From Hydractinia symbiolongicarpus (lineage: Eukaryota; Cnidaria; Hydrozoa; Anthoathecata; Hydractiniidae), in assembly GCF_029227915.1 (NCBI RefSeq), contig NC_079888.1, forward strand, positions 434,001-498,000: a stretch of 64,000 bases of DNA, written 5' to 3'. Position numbers and translations under genes: made by a program. Below are positions 41,191 to 52,389 of the stretch, piece by piece. The notes below the pieces were generated by a model. It was not told where the DNA came from, did no database searches, and was given only the letters and a program-made list of their open reading frames with translations. How positions within the stretch are numbered: the first letter of the stretch is position 1; the number at the start of each line of letters is the position of its first letter.

Positions 41191-42450
41191 CCGGAATAAT
41201 CGCTAAATACATGTTGGTTCGAATATGTGAAGCAACCGTTGTAAGTCAAACGGATTGACACCGTTAGAAAGTCAATGAAAGGTAGTTTTTAAAACTGTCT
41301 CTATTTCTTCAGCGTGAACTAACGGATAGGATTGGTCCCACAGTAAAAAATGACTTATTTATCGAAATTTTTAAATGAAGCGCTACCACAGGGTCCAATG
41401 TAATCGCTGAGTTTCGGCAATCATGTCAAGTTAAAAAGAATGTTATTTCTTGGAGATCAATTGGCTCATTAATCACATTTATAAGGTCACAGTCCAGAGA
41501 CAGTTCAATTAATTCCCACAGTCAATCGTTTCACTTTTAAAAGCGATACAACATAGTTATATCGGAACAAAATCACTAAATACATGTTGGTACGAATATG
41601 TGACGCAACCGTTGTAACTCAAACGGGTTGACACCGTTAGAAAGTCAATGAAAGGTAGTTTTTGAAACTGTCTCTATTTCTTCAGCGTGAACTAACGGAT
41701 AGGATTGGTCCCACAGTAAAGAATTACTTATTTATCGAAATTTTTAAATAAAGCGCTACCACAGGGTCCAGTGTAATCGCTGAGTTCCGGCAATCATGTC
41801 GAGTTAAAAAGAATGTTATTTCTTGGAGATCAATTGGCTCATTAAACACATTTATAAGGTCACAGTCCAGAGACAGTTCAATTAATTCCCACAGTCAATC
41901 GTTTCACTTTTAAAAGCGATACAACATAGTTATATCGGAACAAAATCACTAAATACATGTTGGTACCAATATGTGACGCAACCGTTGTAACTCAAACGGG
42001 TTGACACCGTTAGAAAGTCAATGAAAGGTAGTTTTTGAAACTGTCTCTATTTCTTCAGCGTGAACTAACGGATAGGATTGGTCCCACAGTAAAGAATTAC
42101 TTATTTATCGAAATTTTTAAATAAAGCGCTACCACAGGGTCCAGTGTAATCGCTGAGTTCCGGCAATCATGTCGAGTTAAAAAGAATGTTATTTCTTGGA
42201 GTTCAATTGGCTCATTTATCACATTTATCAGGTCACAGTCCAGAATCATTTCAATTAATTCCCACAGTCAATCGTTTCACTTTTAAAAGCGATACAACTT
42301 AGTAAGATCGGAACAAATCGCTAAATACATGTTGGTACGAATACGTGACGCAATCGTTGTAACTCCAACGGATTGACACCGTTAGAAAGTCAATGAAAAG
42401 TAGTTTTTGAAACTGTCTCTGTTTTTTCAGCGCGAACTAACGGCTAGGAT
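41191..42450 (+). repeat. Block copied at about 45055-46000
   Basis: The rare string ATCCGGAATAATCGC at about 41189 recurs at about 45053, an offset of about 3864. TTGGAGATCAATTGGCTC, CAGTCCAGAGACAG, AACATAGTTATATCGG and CGGGTTGACACC are also shared. In the first copy the unit at 41706 is repeated at 42079 (373 bp), while the second copy has only one, at 45570. Later landmarks are therefore offset by about 3491. Confidence 0.8.
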
Positions 42451-42601
42451 TGGTCCCATAGTAAAAAATGACTTATTTATCTAAATTTTTAAATGAAGCG
42501 CTACCACAGGGTCCAGTGTAATCGCTGAGTTCCGGCAATTATGTCGAGTTAAAAAGAGTTAAAAAGTCTCTATTTCTTCAGCGTGAACTAACGGCTAGGA
42601 T
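42451..42601 (+). repeat. Truncated satellite monomer (151 bp)
   Basis: This unit starts normally at 42451 with TGGTCCCATAGTAAAAAATG, but the next landmark is at 42602, so about 221 bp are missing. The break lies after GTCGAGTTAAAAAG and the sequence resumes in GTCTCTATTTCTTCAGCG. The join contains a tandem 10-mer (AGTTAAAAAG twice, about 42546-42565). The matching full-length unit starts at about 45941. Confidence 0.88.
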
Positions 42602-45600
42602 AGGTCCCACAGTAAAAAATGACTTATTTATCTAATGTTTTAAATGAAGCGCTACCACAGGGTCCAGTGTAATCGTTGAGTTCCGGCAATCATGTCGAGT
42701 TAAAAAGAATGTTATTTCTTGGAGTCCAATTGGCTCATTTATCAGATTTATAAGTTCACAGTCCAGAATCAGTTCAATTAAGTCCCACAGTCAATTGTTT
42801 CACTTTTAAAAGCGATACAACTTAGTAAGATCGGAAAAAATCGCTAAATACATGTTGGTACGAATATGTGAAGCAACCGTTGTAACTCAAACGGATTGAC
42901 ACCGTTAGAAAGTTAACGAAATGTAGTTTTTGAAACTGTCTCTACTTCTTCAGCGTGAACTAACGGCTAGGATTGGTCCCACAGTAAAAAATGACTGATT
43001 TATCTAATGTTTTAAATGAAGCGCTACCGCAGGGTCCAGTGTAATCGTTGAGTTCCGGCAATCATGTCGAGTTAAAAAGAATGTTATTTCTTGGAGTCCA
43101 ATTGGCTCATTTATCACAATTATTAATTCACAGTCCAGAATCAGTTCAATTAAGTCCCACAGTCAATCGTTTCACTTTTAAAAGCGATACAACTTAGTAA
43201 GATCGGAAAAAATCGCTAAATACATGTTGGTACGAATATGTGAAGCAACTGTTGTAACTCAAACGGATTGACACCGTTAGAAAGTCAACGAAATGTAGTT
43301 TTTGAAACTGTCTCTACTTCTTCAGCGCGAACTAACGGCTAGGATTGGTCCCACAGTAAAAAATGACTTATTTATCTTAATATTTAAATAAAGCGCTCCC
43401 ACAGCGCCCAGTATAATCGCTGAGTTCCGGCAATCATGTCGAGTTAAAAAGAATGTTATTTCTTGGGGTCCAATTGGCTCATTTATCAGATTTATAAGGT
43501 CACAGTCCAGAATCAGTTCAATTAAGTCCCACAGTCAATTGTTTCACTTTTAAAAGCGATACAACTTAGTAAGATCGGAAAAAATCGCTAAATACATGTT
43601 GGTACGAATATGTGAAGCAACCGTTGTAACTCAAACGGATTGACACCGTTAGAAAGTCAACGAAATGTAGTTTTTGAAACTGTCTCTACTTCTTCAGCGC
43701 GAACTAACGGCTAGGACTGGTCCCACAGTAAAAAATGACTTATTTATCTTAATATTTAAATAAAGCGCTCCCACAGCGCCCAGTATAATCGCTGAGTTCC
43801 GGCAATCATGTCGAGTTAAAAAGAATGTTATTTCTTGGGGTCCAATTGGCTCATTTATCAGATTTATAAGGTCACAGTCCAGAATAAGTTCAATTAAGTC
43901 CCACAGTCAATTGTTTCACTTTTAGAAGCGATACAACTTAGTAAGATCGGAAAAAATCGCTAAATACATGTTGGTACGAATATGTGAAGCAACCGTTGTA
44001 ACTCGAACGGATTGACACCGTTAGAAAGTCAACGAAATGTAGTTTTTGAAACTGTCTCTACTTCTTCAGCGCGAACTAACGGCTAGGATTGGTCGCACAG
44101 TAAAAAATGACTTATTTATCTTAATATTTAAATAAAGCGCTCCCACAGCGCCCCGTATAATCGCTGAGTTCCGGCAATCATGTCGAGTTAAAAAGAATGT
44201 TATTTCTTGGAGTCCAATTGGCTCATTTATCACATTTATTAATTCACAGTCCAGAATCAGTTCAATTAAGTCCCACAGTAAATCGTTTCACTTTTAAAAG
44301 CGATACAACTTAGTAATATCGGAAAAAACCGCTAAATACATGTTGGTACGAATATGTGAAGCAACCGTTGTAACTCAAACGGATTGACACCGTTAGAAAG
44401 TCAATGAAAGGTAGTTTTTGAAACTGTTTCTATTTCTTCAGCGTGAACTAACGGATAGGATTGGTCCCACAGTAAAAAGTGACTTATTTATCTAAACTTT
44501 TAAATAAAGCGCTACCACAGGGTCCAGTGTAATCGTTGAGTTCCGGCAATCATGTCGAGTTAAAAAGAATGTTATTTCTTGGAGTCCAATTGGCTCATTT
44601 ATAACATTTATAAGGTCACAGTCCAGAATCAGTTCAATTAAGTCCCACAGTCAATCGTTTCACTTTTAAAAGCGATACAACATAGTAAGATCGGAAAAAA
44701 CGCTAAATACATGTTGGTACGATTATGTGAAGCAACCGTTGTAACTCAAACGGATTGACACCACTAGAAAGTCAATGAAAGGTAGTTTTTGAAACTGTCT
44801 CTATTTCTTCAGCGCGAACTAACGGCTAGGATTGGTCCCACAGTAAAAAATGACTTATTTATCTAAATTTTTAAATGAAGCGCTACCACAGCGCCCAGTG
44901 TAATCGCTGAGTTCCGGCAATCATGTCAAATTAAGAAGATTGTCATTCCTTGGAGGCTCATTTATCACATTTATAAGATCACAGTCCAAAATCAGTCCAA
45001 TTAAGTCCCACAGTCAATCGTTTCACTTTTAAAAGCGATACAACTTAGTAATATCCGGAATAATCGCTAAATACATGTTGGTTCGAATATGTGAAGCAAC
45101 CGTTGTAAGTCAAACGGATTGACACCGTTAGAAAGTCAATGAAAGGTAGTTTTTAAAACTGTCTCTATTTCTTCAGCGTGAACTAACGGATAGGATTGGT
45201 CCCACAGTAAAAAATGACTTATTTATCGAAATTTTTAATTGAAGCGCTACCACAGGGTCCAATGTAATCGCTGAGTTTCGGCAATCATGTCAAGTTAAAA
45301 AGAATGTTATTTCTTGGAGATCAATTGGCTCATTAATCACATTTATAAGGTCACAGTCCAGAGACAGTTCAATTAATTCCCACAGTCAATCGTTTCACTT
45401 TTAAAAGCGATACAACATAGTTATATCGGAACAAAATCACTAAATACATGTTGGTACGAATATGTGACGCAACCGTTGTAACTCAAACGGGTTGACACCG
45501 TTAGAAAGTCAATGAAAGGTAGTTTTTGAAACTGTCTCTATTTCTTCAGCGTGAACTAACGGATAGGATTGGTCCCACAGTAAAGAATTACTTATTTATC

Positions 45601-47404
45601 GAAATTTTTAAATAAAGCGCTATCACAGGGTCCAGTGTAATCGCTGAGTTCCGGCAATCATGTCGAGTTAAAAAGAGTGTTATTTCTTGGAGTTCAATTG
45701 GCTCATTTATCACATTTATCAGGTCACAGTCCAGAATCATTTCAATTAATTCCCACAGTCAATCGTTTCACTTTTAAAAGCGATACAACTTAGTAAGATC
45801 GGAACAAATCGCTAAATACATGTTGGTACGAATACGTGACGCAATCGTTGTAACTCCAACGGATTGACACCGTTAGAAAGTCAATGAAAAGTAGTTTTTG
45901 AAACTGTCTCTGTTTTTTCAGCGCGAACTAACGGCTAGGATTGGTCCCATAGTAAAAAATGACTTATTTATCTAAATTTTTAAATGAAGCGCTACCACAG
46001 GGTCCAGTGTAATCGCTGAGTTCCGGCAATTATGTCGAGTTAAAAAGAATGTTATTTCTTGGAGTTCAATTGGCTCATTTATCACATTTATCAGGTCACA
46101 GTCCAGAATCATTTTAATTAAGTCCCACAGTCAATCGTTTCACTTTTAAAAGCGATACAACTTAGTAATATCGGAAAAAATCGCTAAATACATGTTGGTT
46201 CAAATATGTGAAGCAACCGTTGTAAGTCAAACGGATTGACACCGTTAGAAAGTCAATGAAAGGTAGTTTTTAAAACTGTCTCTATTTCTTCAGCGTGAAC
46301 TAACGGATAGGATTGTTCCCACAGTAAAAAATGACTTATTTATCGAAATGTTTAAATAAAGCGCTACCACAGGGTACAGTGTAATCGCTGAATTCCGGCA
46401 ATCATGTCAAGTTAAAAAGAATGTTATTTCTTGGAGTTCAATTGGCTCATTTATCACATTTATAAGGTCACAGTCCAGAAACAGTTCAATTAATTCCACA
46501 GTCAATCGTTTCACTTTTAAAAGCGATACAACTTTGTTATATCGTAACAAAATCATTAAATACATGTTGGTACGAATATGTGACGCAACCGTTGTAACTC
46601 AAACGGATTGCCGCCCTTAAAAAGACAATGAAATGTAGTTTTTGAAACTGTCTCTATTTCTTCAGCGTGAACTAACGGCTATGATTAGTCCCACAGTAAA
46701 ATGACTTATTAATCTTAATTTATAAATGAAGCACTACCACACCGCCCAGTGTAATCGCTGAGTTTCATTAATCCTGTCAAATTAAGAAGAATGTCATTCC
46801 TTGGAGTCCAATTGGCTCATTTATCACATTTAGCAGGTCACAGTCCAGAATCAGTTGAACTAAGTCCCACAGTTAATCGGTTCACCGTTAAAAGCGATAC
46901 AACTTAGTAATATCGGAACAAAATCACTAAATACATGTTGGTACGAATATGTGACGCAACCGTTGTAACTCAAACGGATTGACACCGTTAAAAAGACAAT
47001 GAAATGCAGTTTTTGAAACAACGGCTATGATTGGTCCCACAGTAAAAATTGACTTATTAATCTTAATTTTTAAATGAAGCACTACCACACCGCCCAGTGT
47101 AATCGCTGAGTTTCATTAATCCTGTCAAATTAAGAAGAATGTCATTCCCTGGAGTCCAATTGGCTCATTTATCACATTTATCAGGTCACAGTCCAGAATC
47201 AGTTAAACTAAGTCCCACAGTTAATCGGTTCACCGTTAAAAGCGATACAACATAGTAATATCGGAACAAAATCACTAAATACATGTTGGTACGAATATGT
47301 GACGCAACCGTTGTAACTCAAACGGATTGACAACGTTAAAAAGACAACGAAATGTAGTTTTTGAAACTGTCTCTACTTCTTCAGCGCGAACTAACGGCTA
47401 GGAT

Positions 47405-49616
47405 TGGTCCCACAGTAAAAAATGACTTATTTATCTTAATATTTAAATAAAGCGCTCCCACAGCGCCCAGTATAATCGCTGAGTTCCGGCAATCATGTCG
47501 AGTTAAAAAGAATGTTATTTCTTGGAGTCCAATTGGCTCATTTATCGCATTTATTAATTCACAGTCCAGAATCAGTTCAATTAAGTCCCACAGTAAATCG
47601 TTTCACTTTTAAAAGCGATACAACTTAGTAATATCGGAAAAAATCGCTAAATACATGTTGGTACGAACATGTGAAGCAACCGTTGTAACTCAAACGGATT
47701 GACACCGTTAGAAAGTCAACGAAATGTAGTTTTTGAAACTGTCTCTACTTCTTCAGCGCGAACTAACGGCTAGGATTGGTCCCACAGTAAAAAATGACTT
47801 ATTGATCTTAATATTTAAATAAAGCGCTCCCACAGCGCCCAGTATAATCGCTGAGTTCCGGCAATCATGTCGAGTTAAAAAGAATGTTATTTCTTGGAGT
47901 CCAATTGGCTTATTTATAACATTTATAAGGTCTCAGTCCAGAATCAGTTCAATTAAGTCCCACAGTCAATCGTTTCACTTTTAAAAGCGATACAACTTAG
48001 TAAGATCGGAAAAAACGCTAAATACATGTTGGTACGATTATGTGAAGCGACCGTTGTAACTCAAACGGATTGAAACCGTTAGAAAGTCAATGAAATGTAG
48101 TTTTTGAAACTGTCTCTATTTCTTCAGCGTGAACTAACGGCTAGGATAGGTCCCACAGTAAAAAATGACTTATTTATCTAATGTTCTAAATGAAGCGCTA
48201 CCACAGGGTCCAGTGTAATCGTTGAGTTCCGGCAATCATGTCGAGTTAAAAAGAATGTTATTTCTTGGAGTCCAATTGGCTCATTTATCACATTTATAAG
48301 GTCACAGTCCAGAATCAGTTCAATTAAGTCCCACAGTCAATCGTTTCACTTTTAAAAGCGATACAACATAGTAATATCGGAACAAAATCACTAAATACAT
48401 GTTGGTACGAATATGTGACGCAACAGTTGTAACTCAAACGGATTGACAACGTTAAAAAGACAACGAAATGTAGTTTTTGAAACTGTCTCTACTTCTTCAG
48501 CGCGAACTAACGGCTAGGATTGGTCCCACAGTAAAAAATGACTTATTTATCTTAATATTTAAATAAAGCGCTCCCACAACGCCCAGTATAATCGCTGAGT
48601 TCCGGCAATCATGTCGAGTTAAAAAGAATGTTATTTCTTGGAGTCCAATTGGCTCATTTATCGCATTTATTAATTCACAGTCCAGAATCAGTTCAATTAA
48701 GTCCCACAGTAAATCGTTTCACTTTTAAAAGCGATACAACTTAGTAATATCGGAAAAAATCGCTAAATACATGTTGGTACGAATATGTGAAGCAACCGTT
48801 GTAACTCAAACGGATTGACACCGTTAGAAAGTCAACGAAATGTAGTTTTTGAAACTGTCTCTACTTCTTCAGCGCGAACTAACGGCTAGGATTAGTCCCA
48901 CAGTAAAAAATGACTTATTGATCTTAATATTTAAATAAAGCGCTCCCACAGCGCCCAGTATAATCGCTGAGTTCCGGCAATCATGTCGAGTTAAAAAGAA
49001 TGTTATTTCTTGGAGTCCAATTGGCTCATTTATAACATTTATAAGGTCTCAGTCCAGAATCAGTTCAATTAAGTCCCACAGTCAATCGTTTCACTTTTAA
49101 AAGCGATACAACTTAGTAAGATCGGAAAAAACGCTAAATACATGTTGGTACGATTATGTGAAGCGACCGTTGTAACTCAAACGGATTGAAACCGTTAGAA
49201 AGTCAATGAAATGTAGTTTTTGAAACTGTCTCTATTTCTTCAGCGTGAACTAACGGCTAGGATAGGTCCCACAGTAAAAAATGACTTATTTATCTAATGT
49301 TCTAAATGAAGCGCTACCACAGGGTCCAGTGTAATCGTTGAGTTCCGGCAATCATGTCGAGTTAAAAAGAATGTTATTTCTTGGAGTCCAATTGGCTCAT
49401 TTATCACATTTATAAGGTCACAGTCCAGAATCAGTTCAATTAAGTCCCACAGTCAATTGTTTCACTTTTAAAAGCGATACAACTTAGTAAGATCGGAAAA
49501 AATCGCTAAATACATGGTGGTACGAATATGTGAAGCAACCGTTGTAACTCAAACGGATTGACACCGTTAGAAAGTCAACGAAATGTAGTTTTTGAAACTG
49601 TCTCTACTTCTTTAGC
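47405..49616 (+). repeat. Tandem trimer (1116 bp), second copy interrupted by the retrotransposon
   Basis: Landmarks at 47405, 47777 and 48148 recur at 48521, 48893 and 49264, each 1116 bp later. The three members are the hairpin subtype, a TTATTGATCTT subtype with GGTCTCAGTCCAG, and a GGATAGGTCCC subtype with TCTAATGTTCTAAATG. Both copies share GAAGCGACCGTTG. The second copy is broken at 49616. A third copy without the insertion lies at 55699-56813. Confidence 0.87.
47452..47466 (+). repeat. Example of the GCGCT-CCCAC-AGCGC inverted repeat in the common subtype
   Basis: This is a perfect 5-bp GC-rich stem with a 5-base loop, preceded by the palindrome TATTTAAATA. It is present in the hairpin subtype throughout about 30-64 kb. 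It is absent from the GCGCTACCACAGGG and GCACTACCACACCG subtypes. The biological role, if any, is unknown. Confidence 0.7.
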
Positions 49617-49656
49617 ATTGCGGCAGAGTGTTTTGAACAAGACATACATTAGCAGC
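49617..49656 (+). other. Retrotransposon 5' leader remnant
   Basis: Forty bases separate the satellite junction from the first ATG of ORF1. The ORF1 frame stays open through this leader and back into the satellite to about 49558. The real element may therefore have had a longer 5' region, or a longer ORF1, lost by 5' truncation. No promoter motif is recognised here. Confidence 0.6.
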
Positions 49657-50739
49657 ATGGAAAATTTAACTACTACACCAATTGTAGAATTCATTGATAC
49701 ACCACTTCGTAAAATTAGCTCGACTTCAGATATTCCTATAATTCTTGAAAGAAATGGAGTTAAAGAAAGTGATGAATCGTTTATAGACCGCATGTATTCA
49801 AACATCAACTTACAAAAAATGAAAGGTGAGCTAATACACGATCTTAAAAACTACCTTGATGAATGTGTTAAAAATGTTGCTCTGTCAAACCGTCACGTTT
49901 CTACTGAATGGGATAGTAATAAAATGTTTAGTGTGTTGGAGGAAAGGATTTTATTTTTGGAAAAGGAAGTAAATGCCAAAAATGAAATGATACAAATGTT
50001 ATTATCGACGAAATCATCAACGCGTGACGACATACTACAAAACTCTCATAGCTTGAACAAATTAAAATCTTGCGAAACAAACGAGAATTTTACAATTCCC
50101 AAAGACACCGTTAAGGCAAAAATCATTAAACAGAGTTCCTTTATTCACGCAAATCGCTTTGAAAACTTGCCCATTGAAGAAATAATGGATGATGTAAATA
50201 GTGTTGCCAACGAAGTGCCGCATAAAACGCCGCGAAGGAGATCTGACAAAAAATCTAAAGTTACGCAAATAATTGGAGACTCGATTGTAAAAGAAGTGAA
50301 GGGCTGGCAACTTTCTTCAAACGAGAACAAGATTATAGTGAAATCCTTCTCTGGAGCCACGACTAAATGCATGGAAAGTTACGCAATACCAACTACGAAC
50401 ATGTCTCCCGATAACATTATTATTCATTGTGGCACTAACGATCTTAATAGAATCGAAACCGATCAAATTGCTCAAAACATAGTAAAATTGGCTATTAAAT
50501 TGAAATCTGATGAAAATAATGTAATGATATCGGGCATAATTCAACGAAAAGACAGACTAAATGAAAAGGTGATGGCAGTCAACAAATCTCTCGCTCATCT
50601 TTGCGAACAAAGAAACATCGGCTTTATCAATAATGATAATATAAACCCCGACTTGCATTTGAATAGAAGTCGCCTTCACCTAAATATAAAAGGGACTTCA
50701 ATATTGTCTCGGAACTTTCTACAGGTGATTGAGGATTGA
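49657..50739 (+). CDS. Retrotransposon ORF1: coiled coil plus SGNH/GDSL-type esterase domain
   Basis: The protein is 360 residues when started at the first ATG (MENLTTTPIVEF). The open frame begins further upstream, but only within satellite and at a TTG codon, so I chose the internal ATG. Residues about 91-117 (LEERILFLEKEV and following) look like a coiled coil. A basic stretch (PRRRSDKKSK, about 192-201) precedes the SGNH-like domain from about 202. In that domain I see block I GDS (Ser at about 209), block III CGTND (Asn at about 261), and block V LHLN (His at about 341). The usual Asp three residues before that His is a Ser (SRLH), so a full catalytic triad is not obvious. Esterase domains are established in ORF1 of CR1-like elements; their exact role in retrotransposition is not settled. 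It ends in TGA, followed in the same frame by the endonuclease region. Confidence 0.85.
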   Translation: MENLTTTPIVEFIDTPLRKISSTSDIPIILERNGVKESDESFIDRMYSNINLQKMKGELIHDLKNYLDECVKNVALSNRHVSTEWDSNKMFSVLEERILFLEKEVNAKNEMIQMLLSTKSSTRDDILQNSHSLNKLKSCETNENFTIPKDTVKAKIIKQSSFIHANRFENLPIEEIMDDVNSVANEVPHKTPRRRSDKKSKVTQIIGDSIVKEVKGWQLSSNENKIIVKSFSGATTKCMESYAIPTTNMSPDNIIIHCGTNDLNRIETDQIAQNIVKLAIKLKSDENNVMISGIIQRKDRLNEKVMAVNKSLAHLCEQRNIGFINNDNINPDLHLNRSRLHLNIKGTSILSRNFLQVIED

Positions 50740-50838
50740 CACAAAAAACCTGTCGAAATTTACGACACAGATCCACCGAACACTGCCTCAGATACTTTTG
50801 ATTCAACATATGATATTTTCACTCTACGTCGCAGTAAC
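50740..50838 (+). other. In-frame open linker between ORF1 stop and endonuclease ATG
   Basis: After the ORF1 TGA (50737-50739, next base C), 33 codons without a stop run in the same frame into the ATG at 50839. The last codons of the linker read TLRRSN before MCNLIVGHLNVNSLRNK. Related proteins, as I remember them, have similar residues immediately upstream of the endonuclease core, so the coding region may really begin before 50839. The linker could be part of a single polyprotein interrupted by one stop, or ordinary spacer that is open by chance. Confidence 0.55.
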
Positions 50839-52389
50839 ATGTGTAACTTGATAGTCGGTCATTTGAACGTAAACTCGTTGCGAAACAAGTTCGAAGAAAT
50901 TGATTTAACTTTCAAGCACAATATTGATGTTCTGCTTCTAACTGAAACGAAAATAGATGAATCGTTCACTGATGCTCAATTTAAGTTAGATAATTACGCA
51001 ATTCTGAGGAAAGATAGAAATGGACATGGTGGCGGTATTTTACTCTATATAAATGAAAATATTCCCTTCAAAGTGTTGCGAAAATATACTTTACCGGATG
51101 ATATCGAAGTTTTAGTTGTCGAAATAAATCTTCGAAAACGCAAATGGCTTTTAATCGGTGCATATAAACCACCGTTACAAAAAAATTACTACTTTTTAAC
51201 TCAAATCGCAAATGTATTGATTTCACATCTCAACTATCACGAAAACATCATAATTATGGGTGATTTAAACATGGAAATAAGTGACACAGATTTCGATAAC
51301 TTCATTTCAACATACGACCTCCATAGACTAATCAAATCACCAACCTGCTTTAAGTCAAGTACTTCGCCTTCTTGCATTGATCACATATTAACAAATCAAC
51401 CAAATTTCTTTAAAAATAGTGTAACAATCGAAACTGGCATATCAGATTGGCATTTATTTGTTGGAAGTGTGATGAGAATGAACGTGATTAAAGGCGACCC
51501 AATTGTGAAACACTACAGAAATTACAACAAAATTGACTACTTTGATTTTGAAAGAACATTATCAATGAACTTTTTGAAATTACTTGAGAACAATTACGAC
51601 TTTAACCAATTCAATTTATGCATCACGTCTACGCTAAACCATTTTGCACCATTGAAAAAGAAAATACTAAGATTCAATAACGCACCTTTTATCACCAAGG
51701 AGCTTCGCAAAGCTATTATGCACAGATCCAAACTTCGTCGCATATATAACAAATCACGATCAAAAGAAAATTGGTCCAACTTCACTAGACAGAGAAACTA
51801 CTGTGTTTCCTTATTACGAAAAACCAGACGTTCGTATTTCAAGGGTTTACGTATGACAAGCATTACTGATAATAAAAAGTTCTGGAAGTCTGTCAAGCCA
51901 TTGTTTTCAAACGTTAGTTATAACACCAACAAAATTATCTTAATCGAGAAAGAAAAGATAGTCACCGACGAACAAAAATTATGCAAAATCTTCAATGAAT
52001 ATTACACCAACATCACGAAAAATTTACCAATCAAAACAAACGATGATACACATACAGCAACCATTCACGATGCAATCCACTCGTATACTAATCACATCAG
52101 TATTTTGAAAATTCGTGAAAATGTGGGTTATGATGAAAAGTTCTATTTTTCGCTGGTTGAACAGCCTGATGTTCTCAAAGTCATCAAAGACATGGATGCA
52201 AAGAAATCTTCTGTTAGTGGTGATTTTCCAGTTTTTATGTTGAAAACGTTTATTCATATCTTTGTTCCTATCCTCACTAATATTATAAATTTTTGTTTAC
52301 AGTCTAATATTTTTCCTGATGATTTAAAACTTGCAGAGGTTATACCTGTTTTTAAGAAGGATGACTGTAATGATAAGGAGAAACTATAG
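50839..52389 (+). pseudogene. Retrotransposon ORF2, part 1: APE-type endonuclease and start of RT (frameshifted)
   Basis: There are 516 codons up to a stop created by a frameshift. The APE-like endonuclease, which nicks target DNA to prime reverse transcription, spans about residues 1-210. Motifs are LNVNSLRNK (Asn at about 12), LLTETK (Glu at 36), GAYKPP (107-112), GDLNME (Asp at 142, Asn at 144), CIDHILTN (179-186) and SDWH (202-205). Residues about 240-420 are a basic linker with KKFWKSVKPLF. The N-terminal RT motifs begin at about 430 and end at VIPVFKKDD. An extra A in the run at 52381-52383 shifts the frame, giving a TAG at 52387-52389, and the RT continues in the next frame. The endonuclease motifs themselves look intact. 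Confidence 0.85.

Larger units (their letters stand above)
1..49616 (+). repeat. Satellite array, left arm (about 372-bp monomers)
   Basis: This is a continuous head-to-tail array. Using the TGGTCCCACAG landmark as monomer start, the first units begin at 1, 374, 747, 1120, 1493 and 1866, a period of 373. Later units are mostly 372. Every unit carries the same ordered landmarks: GGTCCCACAGTAAAAAATGA, GCGCTACCACAG, CAATTGGCTCATTTATCAC, AAGTCCCACAGTCAATCG, TAAATACATGTTGG, AACCGTTGTAACTCAAACGG and GTAGTTTTTGAAACTGTCTC. Monomers differ by scattered substitutions and small indels, and no unit is inverted. I see no host gene. The recurring short open frames are a by-product of the repeat. A pericentromeric or other heterochromatic location is likely for such an array but is not shown by the sequence. 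Confidence 0.98.
37801..49616 (+). repeat. Region dominated by the hairpin-bearing monomer subtype
   Basis: From about 39.4 kb the subtype with TTATCTTAATATTTAAATAA followed by GCGCTCCCACAGCGC is common. Consecutive examples start at 39473, 39845, 40217 and 40589. Interleaved are subtypes with GGATAGGTCCCAC and TCTAATGTTTTAAATG, and units with TTGGAGATCAATTGGCTC. The stretch at about 41190-42450 has a partial copy at about 45055-46000. Small deletions occur at about 44945 (loss of about 10 bp in CTTGGAGGCTC) and about 47016 (25 bp). Confidence 0.83.

Noticed and set aside
1-49616. CRISPR array
   Set aside because: The repeats are about 372-bp tandem monomers without short direct repeats and unique spacers.
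49558-49656. Upstream extension of ORF1 to 49558
   Set aside because: The start would be TTG within satellite DNA. The first 20 or so codons are satellite, so the ATG at 49657 is the better start.
50062-50809. Several minus-strand open frames opposite ORF1 and ORF2
   Set aside because: They are antisense shadows of the retrotransposon coding sequence with no recognisable motifs.
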